A stretch of 64,000 nt of DNA from Nitrospirillum viridazoti CBAmc (GCF_000730165.1 NZ_CP022113.1:62001-126000), one strand, 5' to 3'. Counted from the first letter of the stretch, positions 17,610-26,095 are shown. Notes: generated from the sequence alone by a model not told the origin. Made by a program: numbers and translations.

Positions 17610-18370
17610 AGGCGATGGTGGCGGAGGAAGAGGGCAGGGGCATGCAGGTGGCGCGCGCGCAGCAGGGTCTGCGCGAGCTGATCCTGGCGGGTGAGCTGCC
17701 GCCCGGCAAGCGCGTGTCCGAACCGGCCATGGTCGAGCGGCTTGGCGTGTCGCGCACGCCGGTGCGCCTGGCCCTGGAGCGGCTGGCGCAGGAAGGGCTG
17801 GTGGCGCCCGGGGCCAGCGGCGGCTTCGTCGTGCGCGCCTTCACTGCCGCGGATCTTGCCGACGCCATCGAGGTGCGCGGCACGCTGGAGGGGCTGGCCG
17901 CCCGCCTGGCGGCGGAGCGCCGGCCCACCGCCGCCGCCCTGGCACCTTTGCGCGACTGTGTGGCGGCGCTTGACCGGGTGGTGGCCCAGCCGGTGCTGAG
18001 CGAGGCGGACTTTGACGAGTACGTCCGCCTCAACGCTTTTTTCCATGAGGAACTGGTGCGCCTGGCCGGTAGCGGCGTGGTGGCGCGCGCGGTGGAGCAG
18101 GCGGCGGCACAACCCTTCGCCGGCCCTTCCGCCTTCGTACAGCTGCACGCCACCGAGGCGGCGGGCCGCGACACCCTGGTGGTGGCCCAGGAACAGCACC
18201 GCCTGCTGCTTGAAGCGATCAGCCGGGGCGAAGGGGCCCGGGCCGAGGCGCTGGCCGCCGAGCATGCCCGCGTGGCCCAGCGCCGCCTGCGCGCCGCCCT
18301 GAGCGACCGGGACAAGCTGACCGGCCTGCCTGGCGGATCGCTGCTGCGGCTGGCGGCGGCGTGGCCGTGA
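17606..18370 (+). CDS. GntR-family (FCD) transcriptional regulator of the demethylase operon
   Basis: The 254-residue regulator overlaps the oxygenase stop by four bases (ATGA). It has an N-terminal winged helix (about 13-75, LRELILAGELPPGKRVSEPAMV, in which MVERLGVSRTPVRLAL is the recognition part) and an all-helical FCD ligand domain with acidic and His residues (LNAFFHEELVRLAG, EQHRLLLEAI). Such regulators usually repress aromatic-acid operons and release DNA on binding the substrate, as VanR does. Its location between vanA and vanB is unusual. Because it is co-transcribed it should regulate its own level. The likely site is TGTATACA at 16362. Confidence 0.88.
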   Translation: MKAMVAEEEGRGMQVARAQQGLRELILAGELPPGKRVSEPAMVERLGVSRTPVRLALERLAQEGLVAPGASGGFVVRAFTAADLADAIEVRGTLEGLAARLAAERRPTAAALAPLRDCVAALDRVVAQPVLSEADFDEYVRLNAFFHEELVRLAGSGVVARAVEQAAAQPFAGPSAFVQLHATEAAGRDTLVVAQEQHRLLLEAISRGEGARAEALAAEHARVAQRRLRAALSDRDKLTGLPGGSLLRLAAAWP

Positions 18371-18411
18371 CCGTGGCGCGGCGCTGAAACATAACGGGAG
18401 GAAAACGACCT

Positions 18412-19386
18412 ATGGGATTCAAGGCGGAATGGGGGTTGGCGCGCGTGCTGGCCACCCGCGACGTGGCGGATGGTGTCCGCCAGTTCGACATCCAGCCTGA
18501 GGGGCCGGTGCCGGCCTACGGCCCCGGATCGCACATCCAGGTGCAGGTGCTGATCGGCGGCCAGCCGGACGTGCGCCACTATTCCCTGGTGGGGGAACCG
18601 GGCGACGGCATCCTGCGCATCGCGGTGAAGCGGCTGCCTGACAGCCGGGGCGGTTCTGCCTACATGTGGGGCCTGACGCCGGGCGCGCGCCTGACCATCA
18701 GTGCGCCCCTGAACCATTTCCAGCTGTCGGCCGGCCGGCCCGATCATCTGCTCATCGCTGGCGGCATCGGCATCACCCCCATCCTGGCGATGGCGCGCGC
18801 GCTGGCCCGCCGGGACGCCGCCGTCCGCCTGCTCTACGCCGCCCGCCGTGCCGTGGACCTAGCCTTCGCGGAGGAATTGCGGACGCTGCTGGGCGACCGG
18901 CTGCAGATCTTCCTGGACGCCGAGGGCCAAGTCATCGACTTCAAGCTCGAGCTGGCGCGCGTGGCGCCGGGCGGCGAGGTCTATATCTGCGGCCCCGCAC
19001 CCATGATGGCGGCGGCACGCCAGGCGTGGGCCGCCCTGGGCCGCCCGCCGTCCGATTTCCGGCTGGAAACCTTCGGTGCCGGCGGCGCCTCTCCCGCCCA
19101 GCCGTTCATCGCCCGCGTGCCGCGCCTGAACCTGACGGTGACCGTGCGTCCCGACCAGACCTTGCTGTCGGCCCTGCAGGAGGCTGGCGCCGACCTGATG
19201 TACGATTGCCGCCGGGGTGAATGCGGCCTCTGCGCCCTGGACGTGGTGGATGTGGCCGGCGGCACCTTGGACCACCGCGACGTCTTCCTCAGCGACCGGC
19301 AAAAGGCGGAGGGCCGCCAGATGTGCGTCTGCGTCTCCCGCGCCACCGGCACGGTGACGCTGGACACGGGGGACAGGGCGGGGTGA
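18412..19386 (+). CDS. vanB: VanB-type oxygenase reductase (FMN, NAD, 2Fe-2S)
   Basis: The 324-residue protein has three parts in order: a flavin-binding barrel (about 1-100, RHYSLVGEPGD), an NAD-binding domain (about 105-220, LIAGGIGITPILAM and YICGPAPMM) and a C-terminal plant-type ferredoxin (about 235-318). The [2Fe-2S] ligands are in CRRGECGLC and a distal MCVCVS. This is the phthalate dioxygenase reductase/VanB architecture, which passes electrons from NADH to the Rieske oxygenase. It starts 41 bases after the regulator with an AACGGGAGGAAAA ribosome-binding site, so vanA, gntR and vanB form one unit. Confidence 0.9.
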   Translation: MGFKAEWGLARVLATRDVADGVRQFDIQPEGPVPAYGPGSHIQVQVLIGGQPDVRHYSLVGEPGDGILRIAVKRLPDSRGGSAYMWGLTPGARLTISAPLNHFQLSAGRPDHLLIAGGIGITPILAMARALARRDAAVRLLYAARRAVDLAFAEELRTLLGDRLQIFLDAEGQVIDFKLELARVAPGGEVYICGPAPMMAAARQAWAALGRPPSDFRLETFGAGGASPAQPFIARVPRLNLTVTVRPDQTLLSALQEAGADLMYDCRRGECGLCALDVVDVAGGTLDHRDVFLSDRQKAEGRQMCVCVSRATGTVTLDTGDRAG

Positions 19387-19391
19387 GGGCC

Positions 19392-20237
19392 TTACAGCGG
19401 CCCCGCCCGCTGGGCGTCCAGGACACGGATGTCAGGTCCGTGCAGGACCACGGCGGACAGGCGGCCGCTGCGGTAGGCGCCGGTGTCCACCGCGATGCGT
19501 TGCGGCAGGATGTCGACGTCCGGCACAATGGTATGGCCGTGGACGATGACTTTCTCGTGCGGCCCCTCGGCCAGCATGAAGGGCGCGCGGATCCACAGCA
19601 TGTCTTCCGCCGTCTGTTCGGCCAGGGGCCGGCCGGGGCGTATGCCGGCGTGGACGAAGGCATAGTCGCCGTAGACGACTTGATAAGTCAGGTCGTCCAG
19701 AAAGCGGCGGTGCGATGGGGGCAGCTGGGCCGCCAGTGCCTCGCTCAACGCCACGGCCTGCAGTACGGCAGGCCCCTCCATCACCGCGGGCAGGCCATAG
19801 CTGCGCAAGGTGGCCGGGCCGCCGAAGTCCAGCCACCGCAGGGCGGCCATGGGATCGTCCAGGAAGTCCAGCATGGATTGTTCGTGGTTGCCACGCAGGC
19901 AATGGCGGGTGAAGCCGGGCAACATATCGTCCAGGGTGCGCCCGGCCGGATCGGCGCCGCCGCGCAGCAGATCGACGACCCCGCGGCTGTCCGGACCCCG
20001 GTCGACATAGTCGCCCAGCATGATCAGCACCGGCGTCAGGGGCCCATGGCGCTCCACCATCTGGGCGTGGTCCCGGGCGATGGCGTCAAGCAAGCGGCGC
20101 AGCAATCCCAGTTCACCGTGGACGTCGCCTACGGCATAGAGGACATGCCCGTCCGGCGCCCGGGGCGCCGTCCGGTCGGGACGGGCCTGGGCCGGCCTCA
20201 GGGCGGCGCGCAGTCGGTTCAGCATTGCGAATGACAT
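19392..20237 (-). CDS. PPP-family metallophosphoesterase (serine/threonine phosphatase type)
   Basis: The 281-residue protein carries all the PPP metal motifs: GDVHG near residue 37, GDYVDRGP near 74, GNHE near 116, and later His-containing motifs FVHAGI and VHGHTIV. This is the cytosolic bacterial protein-phosphatase/ApaH-like branch (PrpA/PphA-like). It may dephosphorylate proteins or cleave dinucleoside polyphosphates, and sequence alone does not decide. It is convergent with vanB, with 5 bases between stops, and no kinase gene is adjacent. Confidence 0.88.
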   Translation of the reverse strand: MSFAMLNRLRAALRPAQARPDRTAPRAPDGHVLYAVGDVHGELGLLRRLLDAIARDHAQMVERHGPLTPVLIMLGDYVDRGPDSRGVVDLLRGGADPAGRTLDDMLPGFTRHCLRGNHEQSMLDFLDDPMAALRWLDFGGPATLRSYGLPAVMEGPAVLQAVALSEALAAQLPPSHRRFLDDLTYQVVYGDYAFVHAGIRPGRPLAEQTAEDMLWIRAPFMLAEGPHEKVIVHGHTIVPDVDILPQRIAVDTGAYRSGRLSAVVLHGPDIRVLDAQRAGPL

Positions 20238-20352
20238 CCGGCAAGGATGCGGGTGGGGTGTAACCGACGGTAAGGGCTGGACGTTCCCCTGTCACCATCG
20301 TTGCCATCGGGGCGACCCTGCGCGGATCGGGACACCGGGGCGTGGCGGGTGG

Positions 20353-20817
20353 TCAGGCGGTCCCGGCCAAGCTGGCGGGCAGCGGCAAATCCAGCAAGCC
20401 GGCCAGGGTGCGGCGGGGGTTCACCAGGTCGGCCAGGGTATAGTCATCCAGCACGGCCAGGAAAGCCTGCAGCGCCTCCTTCAAGGCGGACTTCAGCACG
20501 CATGTGGGATTCAGGCGGCACAGGGCGGGCGAGGTACTGGAGAAGCACTCCAGGATGTCCAGCTCCTGCTCCGTGGCGCGCACGACCTCGCCCAGGCGGA
20601 TGTCTTCCGCGTTGCGGCCCAGGCGCAGTCCGCCGCCCCGTCCGCGCACGGCCTCGACGTATCCCAGCTGGCTCAACTGGTGCACCACCTTCATCAGGTG
20701 GTTTTTTGAGATGTCGTAGGTCTGGGCGACGTCGTTGATGGTGGCCAGGCCGTCGGACTTCAGCGCCAGGAAGACCAGCGTGCGCAACGCGTAATCCGTA
20801 TAGCTCGACAGCCGCAT
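20353..20817 (-). CDS. nsrR: Rrf2-family nitric oxide-sensing repressor, NsrR-like
   Basis: The regulator has 154 residues from ATG 20817 (MRLSSYTDYALR), the conserved Rrf2 start; an ATG seven codons upstream is less likely. The winged helix is at residues 1-75 (ISKNHLMKVVHQLSQLGYVEAVRGRGGGLRLG). Three cysteines in ECFSSTSPALCRLNPTC match the Fe-S ligand cluster of NsrR, and the C-terminal DDYTLADLV is an NsrR hallmark. NsrR holds an Fe-S cluster that nitric oxide destroys, which relieves repression of detoxification genes. Divergent cydAB and nearby nnrS fit that role. IscR and RirA have different Cys spacing. Confidence 0.85.
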   Translation of the reverse strand: MRLSSYTDYALRTLVFLALKSDGLATINDVAQTYDISKNHLMKVVHQLSQLGYVEAVRGRGGGLRLGRNAEDIRLGEVVRATEQELDILECFSSTSPALCRLNPTCVLKSALKEALQAFLAVLDDYTLADLVNPRRTLAGLLDLPLPASLAGTA

Positions 20818-21111
20818 GGGCGCCCTCAAAAACAGCATGAAGGATACATCTATACCCCATTCACAGGGGCATGTTCGCCGGTTTTGTTATGGGTGTCATG
20901 CGATGCTGGTCGTGAAGACCGGATGATGCCAACCGGTTCCGACAAGTTACCGCAAAAATCACCAATCATTTCCGGGCTCGGTGCCTTAGACAATTCGACC
21001 GCTGGACGGTTCGCCCGAGCAAGCGGATCTTGAGCGCACGTGAACGCCAGGGGCATTTTCAACCGCGGACAGGCTCCACCCCCGGCGGCCTTCGAGAAGG
21101 AGACCAGTCCC

Positions 21112-22548
21112 ATGTCCACCGACCGCCTGTTGGATCCCCTGATCCTGTCCCGGTTGCAATTCGTCTGGGTGGTGGCCTGGCACATCCTGTTGCCGGCCTT
21201 CACCGTGGGGATCGCCTCTTACATCGCCATGTTGGAAGGGCTGCACGCCTGGACCAAAAATCCCGTCTACCTGAGGATTTCCAAGTTCTGGATCCGCGTG
21301 TTCGCCGTCACCTTCGGCATGGGCGTGGTCAGCGGCATCGTCATGCCCTTCCAGTTCGGCACGAACTGGAGCCGTTTCACCGACGCCGTTTCCAACGTGG
21401 TGGGGCCGCTGTTCGCCTATGAGGGGCTGACGGCGTTCTTCCTGGAGGCGGCCTTCCTGGGCGTGCTGCTGTTCGGGCGCAAGCTGGTGCCGCCCTGGGC
21501 CCATTTCATCGCCGCCAGCATGGTGGCGCTGGGCACCCTGCTGTCCACCTTCTGGATCCTGGCGGTCAACAGCTGGATGCAAACGCCCCGGGGCTACACC
21601 GTCGTCGATGGGCGCTTCTTCCCCGCCAGCTGGGTGGACATCATCTTCAGCCCCAGCTTCCCCTACCGCCTGGCCCACGTGGTCAGCGGCTTTTATGTCA
21701 CCACCGCCTTCGTCGTGCTGGCGGTGGCGGCCTACACCCTGCGCAAGGGCCGCTTCCCGGATGAGGGACGGGTGATGATGCGTATGGCGCTGGGCTTCCT
21801 CACCCTGTTCGTGCCGCTGCAGATCGTGCTGGGCGACATGCACGGCCTGAACACCTTGGAACACCAGCCGGCCAAGCTGGCCGCCATGGAAGGGCTGTGG
21901 GAGGGCGGGCAGGGCGTCCCGGCCTCCTTGTTCGGTTTCCCCGACCAGAAGGCGGAAACCAACCATTTCGAGATCACCGTGCCCAAGCTGGGCAGCCTGT
22001 ACCTCACCCACCATTGGGATGGGGCGGTGAAGGGACTGAAGGATTTCCCCGCCGACCAACGGCCGCCGGTGATCGTCGTCTACTGGGCCTTCCGCGTCAT
22101 GGTGGGGGCGGGCTTGGCCATGCTGGCCATCGTCGGCGTGGGCTGGCTGCTGCGCTGGTCCGGGCGGCTTTACACGACCGAGTGGTATCTGCGCGGCCTG
22201 CAATGGGCGGGGCCTCTGGGTTTCATCGCCGTGCTGGCCGGCTGGACCACGACGGAGGTGGGTCGCCAGCCTTGGACCGTCTACGGCCTGATGCGGACGG
22301 CGGACTCGGTGACGCCGTCCCTGACCGGCGGGGACGTCATCCTGTCATTGCTGATGTACATGGCGGTCTACCTGCTGATCTACCCCACGGGTCTGCTGCT
22401 CCTGCGCCGCATCGTGCGCAACGGGCCGCTGGATCACGATGCGGAGAACGACACGCCGGTGGAAAGCGGCCGGCCGGCCCAGCCGGTGGTGGCCCTGCCG
22501 CTGGCCCAACTTCCCGAGGGACATGCTGCGGAGGGACATACGCCATGA
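21112..22548 (+). CDS. cydA: Cytochrome bd-type quinol oxidase subunit I
   Basis: The subunit has 478 residues from ATG 21112, with GAAGGAGA nine bases upstream; an upstream in-frame ATG (21040) would add an unsupported extension. It is a multi-span inner-membrane protein with the heme b595 ligand His24 (WVVAWHILLP) and the family motifs GTNWSRF, FQVEG-like FEAAF region and GWTTTEVGRQPW. At 478 residues with a short quinol loop it is of the CIO/bd-II-like short type rather than the long E. coli bd-I type. These oxidases reduce oxygen with high affinity and tolerate nitric oxide and cyanide. The divergent NsrR gene suggests nitric oxide control. Confidence 0.95.
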   Translation: MSTDRLLDPLILSRLQFVWVVAWHILLPAFTVGIASYIAMLEGLHAWTKNPVYLRISKFWIRVFAVTFGMGVVSGIVMPFQFGTNWSRFTDAVSNVVGPLFAYEGLTAFFLEAAFLGVLLFGRKLVPPWAHFIAASMVALGTLLSTFWILAVNSWMQTPRGYTVVDGRFFPASWVDIIFSPSFPYRLAHVVSGFYVTTAFVVLAVAAYTLRKGRFPDEGRVMMRMALGFLTLFVPLQIVLGDMHGLNTLEHQPAKLAAMEGLWEGGQGVPASLFGFPDQKAETNHFEITVPKLGSLYLTHHWDGAVKGLKDFPADQRPPVIVVYWAFRVMVGAGLAMLAIVGVGWLLRWSGRLYTTEWYLRGLQWAGPLGFIAVLAGWTTTEVGRQPWTVYGLMRTADSVTPSLTGGDVILSLLMYMAVYLLIYPTGLLLLRRIVRNGPLDHDAENDTPVESGRPAQPVVALPLAQLPEGHAAEGHTP

Positions 22549-23558
22549 ACGGCCCCATGCTCGACCTGGTCGGCGTCTGGACGGTGATCCTGGGCGCCGG
22601 CGTCTTCTTCTACGTGCTGCTGGACGGGTTCGACCTGGGCGTGGGCATGCTTTACGGCCTGAACCCCGACAGCACGTCGCGCGGCATCATCATGAACTCC
22701 ATCGCCCCCATCTGGGACGGTAACGAGACCTGGCTGATCCTGGGCGGCCTGGCCCTGCTGGCGGCATTTCCCCTGGCCTTCGCCATCATCATCCCGGCCT
22801 TGTATTTCCCCGTGCTGCTGATGCTGCTGGCCCTCATCTTCCGTGGCGTGGCCTTCGAGTTCCGCTTCAAGGACAAGGAGCACCGGGGCTTCTGGGACAA
22901 CGCCTTCGCCTACGGTTCCGCCGTCGCCACCTTCGCCCAGGGCACGGTGCTGGGCGCCTTCATCCAGGGTTTCCAGGTGGAGGGGCGGCAGTTCACCGGT
23001 GGCTCCTTCGATTGGCTGACGCCCTTTTCCGTCATGACGGGCGTGGCCCTGATGGCGGGCTACACCCTGCTGGGCGCCGGCTGGCTGATCTTGAAGACCG
23101 AGGGGGGCCTGCAGGACTGGGCGCGGGTGCAGGGGCGGCGGGCGCTGATCCTGGTGCTGGTTGGCATCGGTATCGTCAGCCTGTGGACTCCCTATGCCCA
23201 GCCCGACATCGCCCAGCGCTGGTTCACCTGGCCCAATATCGTCTTCCTGGCGCCGGTGCCCCTCGCCAGCGCGGTTCTGGCCTGGGCCACCTGGCGCAGC
23301 CTGGGCCGTGACCATCACGCCTGGCCCTTCGTCTATGGCATCGGCCTGTTCATCACTGCCTACCTGGGCCTGGCCATCAGCCTGTGGCCCAACATTGTGC
23401 CCCACAGATATTCGCTATGGGACGCCGCCAGCTCGGAAAGCACCCAGGCCTTCCTGCTGGTGGGCACGCTGTTCCTGCTGCCCATCATCCTGCTGTACAG
23501 CGGCTGGTCCTATTGGGTCTTCCGCGGCAAGGTGAAGGCGGACGCGGGCTATCATTGA
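22545..23558 (+). CDS. cydB: Cytochrome bd-type quinol oxidase subunit II
   Basis: The 337-residue membrane protein begins with an ATGA overlap with cydA, giving coupled translation. The start GPMLDLVGVWTVILGAGVFF and the motifs DGFDLGVGML and WDGNETWLILGG are diagnostic of CydB/CioB. It forms the heterodimer with CydA. I looked for a small CydX-type gene directly after the stop and found none; a GC hairpin begins nine bases downstream. Confidence 0.95.
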   Translation: MNGPMLDLVGVWTVILGAGVFFYVLLDGFDLGVGMLYGLNPDSTSRGIIMNSIAPIWDGNETWLILGGLALLAAFPLAFAIIIPALYFPVLLMLLALIFRGVAFEFRFKDKEHRGFWDNAFAYGSAVATFAQGTVLGAFIQGFQVEGRQFTGGSFDWLTPFSVMTGVALMAGYTLLGAGWLILKTEGGLQDWARVQGRRALILVLVGIGIVSLWTPYAQPDIAQRWFTWPNIVFLAPVPLASAVLAWATWRSLGRDHHAWPFVYGIGLFITAYLGLAISLWPNIVPHRYSLWDAASSESTQAFLLVGTLFLLPIILLYSGWSYWVFRGKVKADAGYH

Positions 23559-23567
23559 TGACGGGAG

Positions 23568-23593
23568 CCCGGCCGGCGTCGATGCCGGCCGGG
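23568..23593. terminator. Hairpin after cydB
   Basis: A perfect 10-bp stem, CCCGGCCGGC (23568-23577) with GCCGGCCGGG (23584-23593), has a 6-nt loop. It lies between the stops of cydB and the convergent tetra-HTH gene and could end transcription from both sides. The plus strand continues GCGCCGTTCATTT, a poor U-tract. Confidence 0.55.
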
Positions 23594-23600
23594 GCGCCGT

Positions 23601-24254
23601 TCATTTCGCGATGTACTTCCCGCCCCGTGGTTCGTTCCGGCGGCTGGGGAAATGGCGAAAAATCAGCGAATGGACGTTGCCGGTGCTGGTATCCAGAGCC
23701 GCGGCAATCGCCTTGTAGGACTGGCCGGCATCCAGCATCTCCCCGATCTTGCGGATCCGTTCCTTCAGGACGGCGGGGTTGCGCGGTTTCAAGGTTGGGA
23801 AGTACTGGCCGATGGCGTTACGGACATAATATTCCGAAACGCCGGTTTCCCGGCTGATATGCGCTGGCTTATGGCCCTGGCGGTACAGCTCGCCGATACG
23901 GGCGATGATCTCGGGCGTCAGCTTGCTGGTTCCACCAAATCCTCGGATATTCCTATATATGTATTGCCGGATGGTGTGCTGACTCTTGCCCAGAATCACG
24001 GCGATCGATGGCACGGTTTCACCGGCGCGCAGCAGCGCTTCGATCGTTTCAAGCTGATATAATCGCAGGTCGATATTTCGGCTGGAGAGTTCTGGAAAAT
24101 ACCAATTTATCAATATCGATAAATAACTTGGGCTCATATTCAGGGCGCTGGCTATCCGATAAATGGGATATCCTTGATCAGACATTAACTTTATAAGCGC
24201 AATCGTGTCCGGATTATGGCGTTCTGGCGATATATTCCGTTGAATGTTGTGCAT
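23601..24254 (-). CDS. Protein made of four tandem helix-turn-helix repeats
   Basis: The 217-residue protein contains four related units at residues 21-54, 71-105, 120-153 and 170-203, a period of 49-50 residues. Each unit begins with I-x-x-(M/L)-x-x-x-G, continues through I-(A/S)-x-x-(L/T)-x-x-S and ends in an aromatic Y/H-F-P or equivalent (INWYFP, IGQYFP, IFRHFP). Each reads as a homeodomain-like HTH: helix, A-x-x-L/T-G/N-x-S turn, recognition helix. Almost nothing lies outside the repeats. Upstream GGAAGA supports ATG 24254. The gene is richer in A+T than its flanks, which hints at transfer. It is convergent with cydB and upstream of the nnrS stop, inside a nitric oxide cluster. I recognise no named family; array-like DNA binding is an inference. 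Confidence 0.75.
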   Translation of the reverse strand: MHNIQRNISPERHNPDTIALIKLMSDQGYPIYRIASALNMSPSYLSILINWYFPELSSRNIDLRLYQLETIEALLRAGETVPSIAVILGKSQHTIRQYIYRNIRGFGGTSKLTPEIIARIGELYRQGHKPAHISRETGVSEYYVRNAIGQYFPTLKPRNPAVLKERIRKIGEMLDAGQSYKAIAAALDTSTGNVHSLIFRHFPSRRNEPRGGKYIAK

Positions 24255-24626
24255 GATATTTCTTCCAGATACGAATTATCGATTCCTGAGGCCGATACCA
24301 CGCAAAAGGACGAACAATATATTGTGACAGGACGCATATTGCGCAAAAAACTTGCCTATGACTGATCATTTTTCTTGGATGGTCGCGAACATGCGCCCGC
24401 CGAATTATTTATGATCGCTCTAAATATATGGATCTCCGGGTTTGGAGTCTTGAAGAAATGTGAAGACGCACCCCCCCGTGTGACAAATTTTCTGGGAAAC
24501 TACGGCGACGGCCTCGCGCCAGGGTGAGGCCACCCCGCCAGGCACCGGTCGTGCCCAAGTCGCAACAACGGCCGGTTTGGCCGATCCTGTCCGCGAGCGG
24601 ACATCCGCGCCGACGCGTTTGCGCGT
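24255..24626. other. AT-rich gap between the tetra-HTH gene and the nnrS 3' end
   Basis: No gene is visible. The left part (to about 24440) is AT-rich and should contain the leftward promoter of the tetra-HTH gene. It includes the palindrome TTGCGCAA near 24338. The right part holds a short inverted repeat GGCCTC/GAGGCC near 24509-24530 that may lie in the nnrS 3' untranslated region. Confidence 0.4.
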
Positions 24627-25838
24627 TCACGCGATCCGTTCGAGGCGCGGCCGCCGCCAATAAGGCAGGTAGCGCGCCGCGAACAGGGCGAAGGCGGTGA
24701 CCCAGAGCAGGGCCGACAGAGCCAGCAGCGATAGGTGTGCACCCCCCATCAGGCTGGCCACAATGCGGGACAGGGCGGCGCCGTTGACCAGCAGATAGAC
24801 ACTGACCGTCGCCCGGTCGGCGGTCAGGGGGCGGCCGGTATGGCCCAGTGTCGCCCGGCTCATGACCGCCAGCATCATGGTGCCGATGGACCCGGCGGTC
24901 AGGGCGTGTATCGCCGTCGCCATGGGCACGGTGCTGGTCAGCAGGGTGCCGCCCAGCAGGGCCGCCCCCACCACCACCCACAGATAGCCCAGATGCAGGA
25001 TGCTCAGCAGCGGTTCGGCCAGGGTGGTCCATCCCCGCCAACGGGCCAGGCGCGCCAGGTTGGCGGCGCTGGCCAGCAGCAACAGGCCACCGGTGAGGGC
25101 GGTGCCCGGCCCATGGCCGTTGGCCAGGAAGGCCCAGGCCAGCAGGCCGGTGTGCAGGCTGGCCAGCGCCAGTCGGTCGACCGGGCCGGGGCTGGCCGGG
25201 GGTAGGGCGGTGGCGCCCCGCTTCATCAGCCAGTTGCGGGTGAAGGCCGGGATGATGCGTCCGCCGATGGCGGAGATCAGGATGATGATGGCGGCCAGAC
25301 CCAGGCGCCAGCCCAGGCCCTGGGGCACGGTGACACCTGCGCCCTCCGCGACCATCAGCCCATCGGCGATGGCCAGCACCAGCAGGGGTCCCGTCATCAC
25401 CAGGTTGCGCCAGTTACGCGCGGCCATCACCTGGCGCGCGGCATAGGCGGCCAGCGCAAGGGGCAGACCGGCGTCCACCACCGCCACCAGGGCCAAGGGC
25501 AGTGTCGCCACCAAGCTGGTGAGCGCCAGCAGGCGTGCCGCCAGCCACAGGACGACCAGGGCGGCCAAGGGGGTGCCGCGCAGAGGGGGCCGGCCCGTCC
25601 AGTTGGGGATGGCGGTCAGGATGAAGCCGGCCACCCCCGCCATGACGAAGCCGAACAGCATCTCATGGATGTGCCAAGCCAGCGGATCCAGGGCACGGGG
25701 CCCGACAATGGCGCCGCTCAGAAGCGCCACCCACAGGCCCAGCGCGACGGCGGCCCACACCGCCGCCGCCAGGAAGAAAGGACGAAACCCCTCGGCCAGC
25801 AGCACGGGGCCGGCATAAGGACGGGGCGCGGTGGCCAT
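24627..25838 (-). CDS. nnrS: NnrS-family heme-copper membrane protein
   Basis: The 403-residue protein has about 12 membrane segments. Diagnostic NnrS features are EGFRPFFLAAAVWA at the N-terminus, LAWHIHEMLFGFVMAGVAGF with the conserved His pair near residues 56-58, GGRIIPAFTRNWL near 190 and HALTAGSIGTMMLAVMSRATLGHTGR near 300. NnrS proteins bind heme and copper and relieve nitric oxide stress on iron pools. Upstream GGAGGG supports ATG 25838. An FNR/NnrR-type box lies 76 bases upstream of the start codon. The divergent-side gene is the methionine sulfoxide reductase. Confidence 0.93.
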   Translation of the reverse strand: MATAPRPYAGPVLLAEGFRPFFLAAAVWAAVALGLWVALLSGAIVGPRALDPLAWHIHEMLFGFVMAGVAGFILTAIPNWTGRPPLRGTPLAALVVLWLAARLLALTSLVATLPLALVAVVDAGLPLALAAYAARQVMAARNWRNLVMTGPLLVLAIADGLMVAEGAGVTVPQGLGWRLGLAAIIILISAIGGRIIPAFTRNWLMKRGATALPPASPGPVDRLALASLHTGLLAWAFLANGHGPGTALTGGLLLLASAANLARLARWRGWTTLAEPLLSILHLGYLWVVVGAALLGGTLLTSTVPMATAIHALTAGSIGTMMLAVMSRATLGHTGRPLTADRATVSVYLLVNGAALSRIVASLMGGAHLSLLALSALLWVTAFALFAARYLPYWRRPRLERIA

Positions 25839-25913
25839 GGCAAAACCCTCCGGACAAGAGCGCCGAACCCGGCGCGATCCTGCTCAGGATGGGCTTTCCA
25901 CCGACGGCCATCG

Positions 25914-25927
25914 TTGTGCTGGCGCAA
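25914..25927 (-). promoter_or_regulatory. Candidate NnrR/FNR-type box upstream of nnrS
   Basis: TTGTGCTGGCGCAA has the TTG-N8-CAA form of Crp/Fnr-family sites and differs at one base from TTGCG-N4-CGCAA, the pattern I associate with alphaproteobacterial NnrR. Its centre is about 82 bases before the nnrS start, compatible with class II activation. A Crp/Fnr protein with an NnrR-like recognition helix is encoded 3 kb away. Confidence 0.5.
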
Positions 25928-26047
25928 ACCCTACACCGCCAAATGCCAGCGTCAGCGGGCTAGGACGCGACCGCGTCCGCCGCAGTGAGCACCGCCCAGT
26001 TGGTGTAAAGAGGCGCGCAGCGAGGATGGCAAGGCCACGGATGTGAC

Positions 26048-26090
26048 CGCCCGCAGGGAACTACATAGTTGCTGGGACGCGCCCGCAGGG
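26048..26090. repeat. 11-bp direct repeat in an unusual intergenic segment
   Basis: CGCCCGCAGGG occurs at 26048-26058 and again at 26080-26090, 32 bases apart, with the small palindrome AACTACATAGTT between them (26059-26070). The surrounding 25960-26095 segment encodes nothing I can identify and has the look of a dispersed non-coding repeat of the host genome, which one window cannot confirm. Confidence 0.4.
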
Positions 26091-26095
26091 CAAAC

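Noticed and set aside
20818-21111. NsrR or FNR sites between nsrR and cydA
   Set aside because: AGATGTATCCTTCATGCTG (minus strand, near 20836-20854) has only one good NsrR half-site, and no TTG-N8-CAA box was found. NsrR control of cydAB therefore rests on gene position alone.
23559-23600. CydX-type small subunit gene after cydB
   Set aside because: No open frame with a membrane segment follows cydB; a hairpin and a convergent gene occupy the space.
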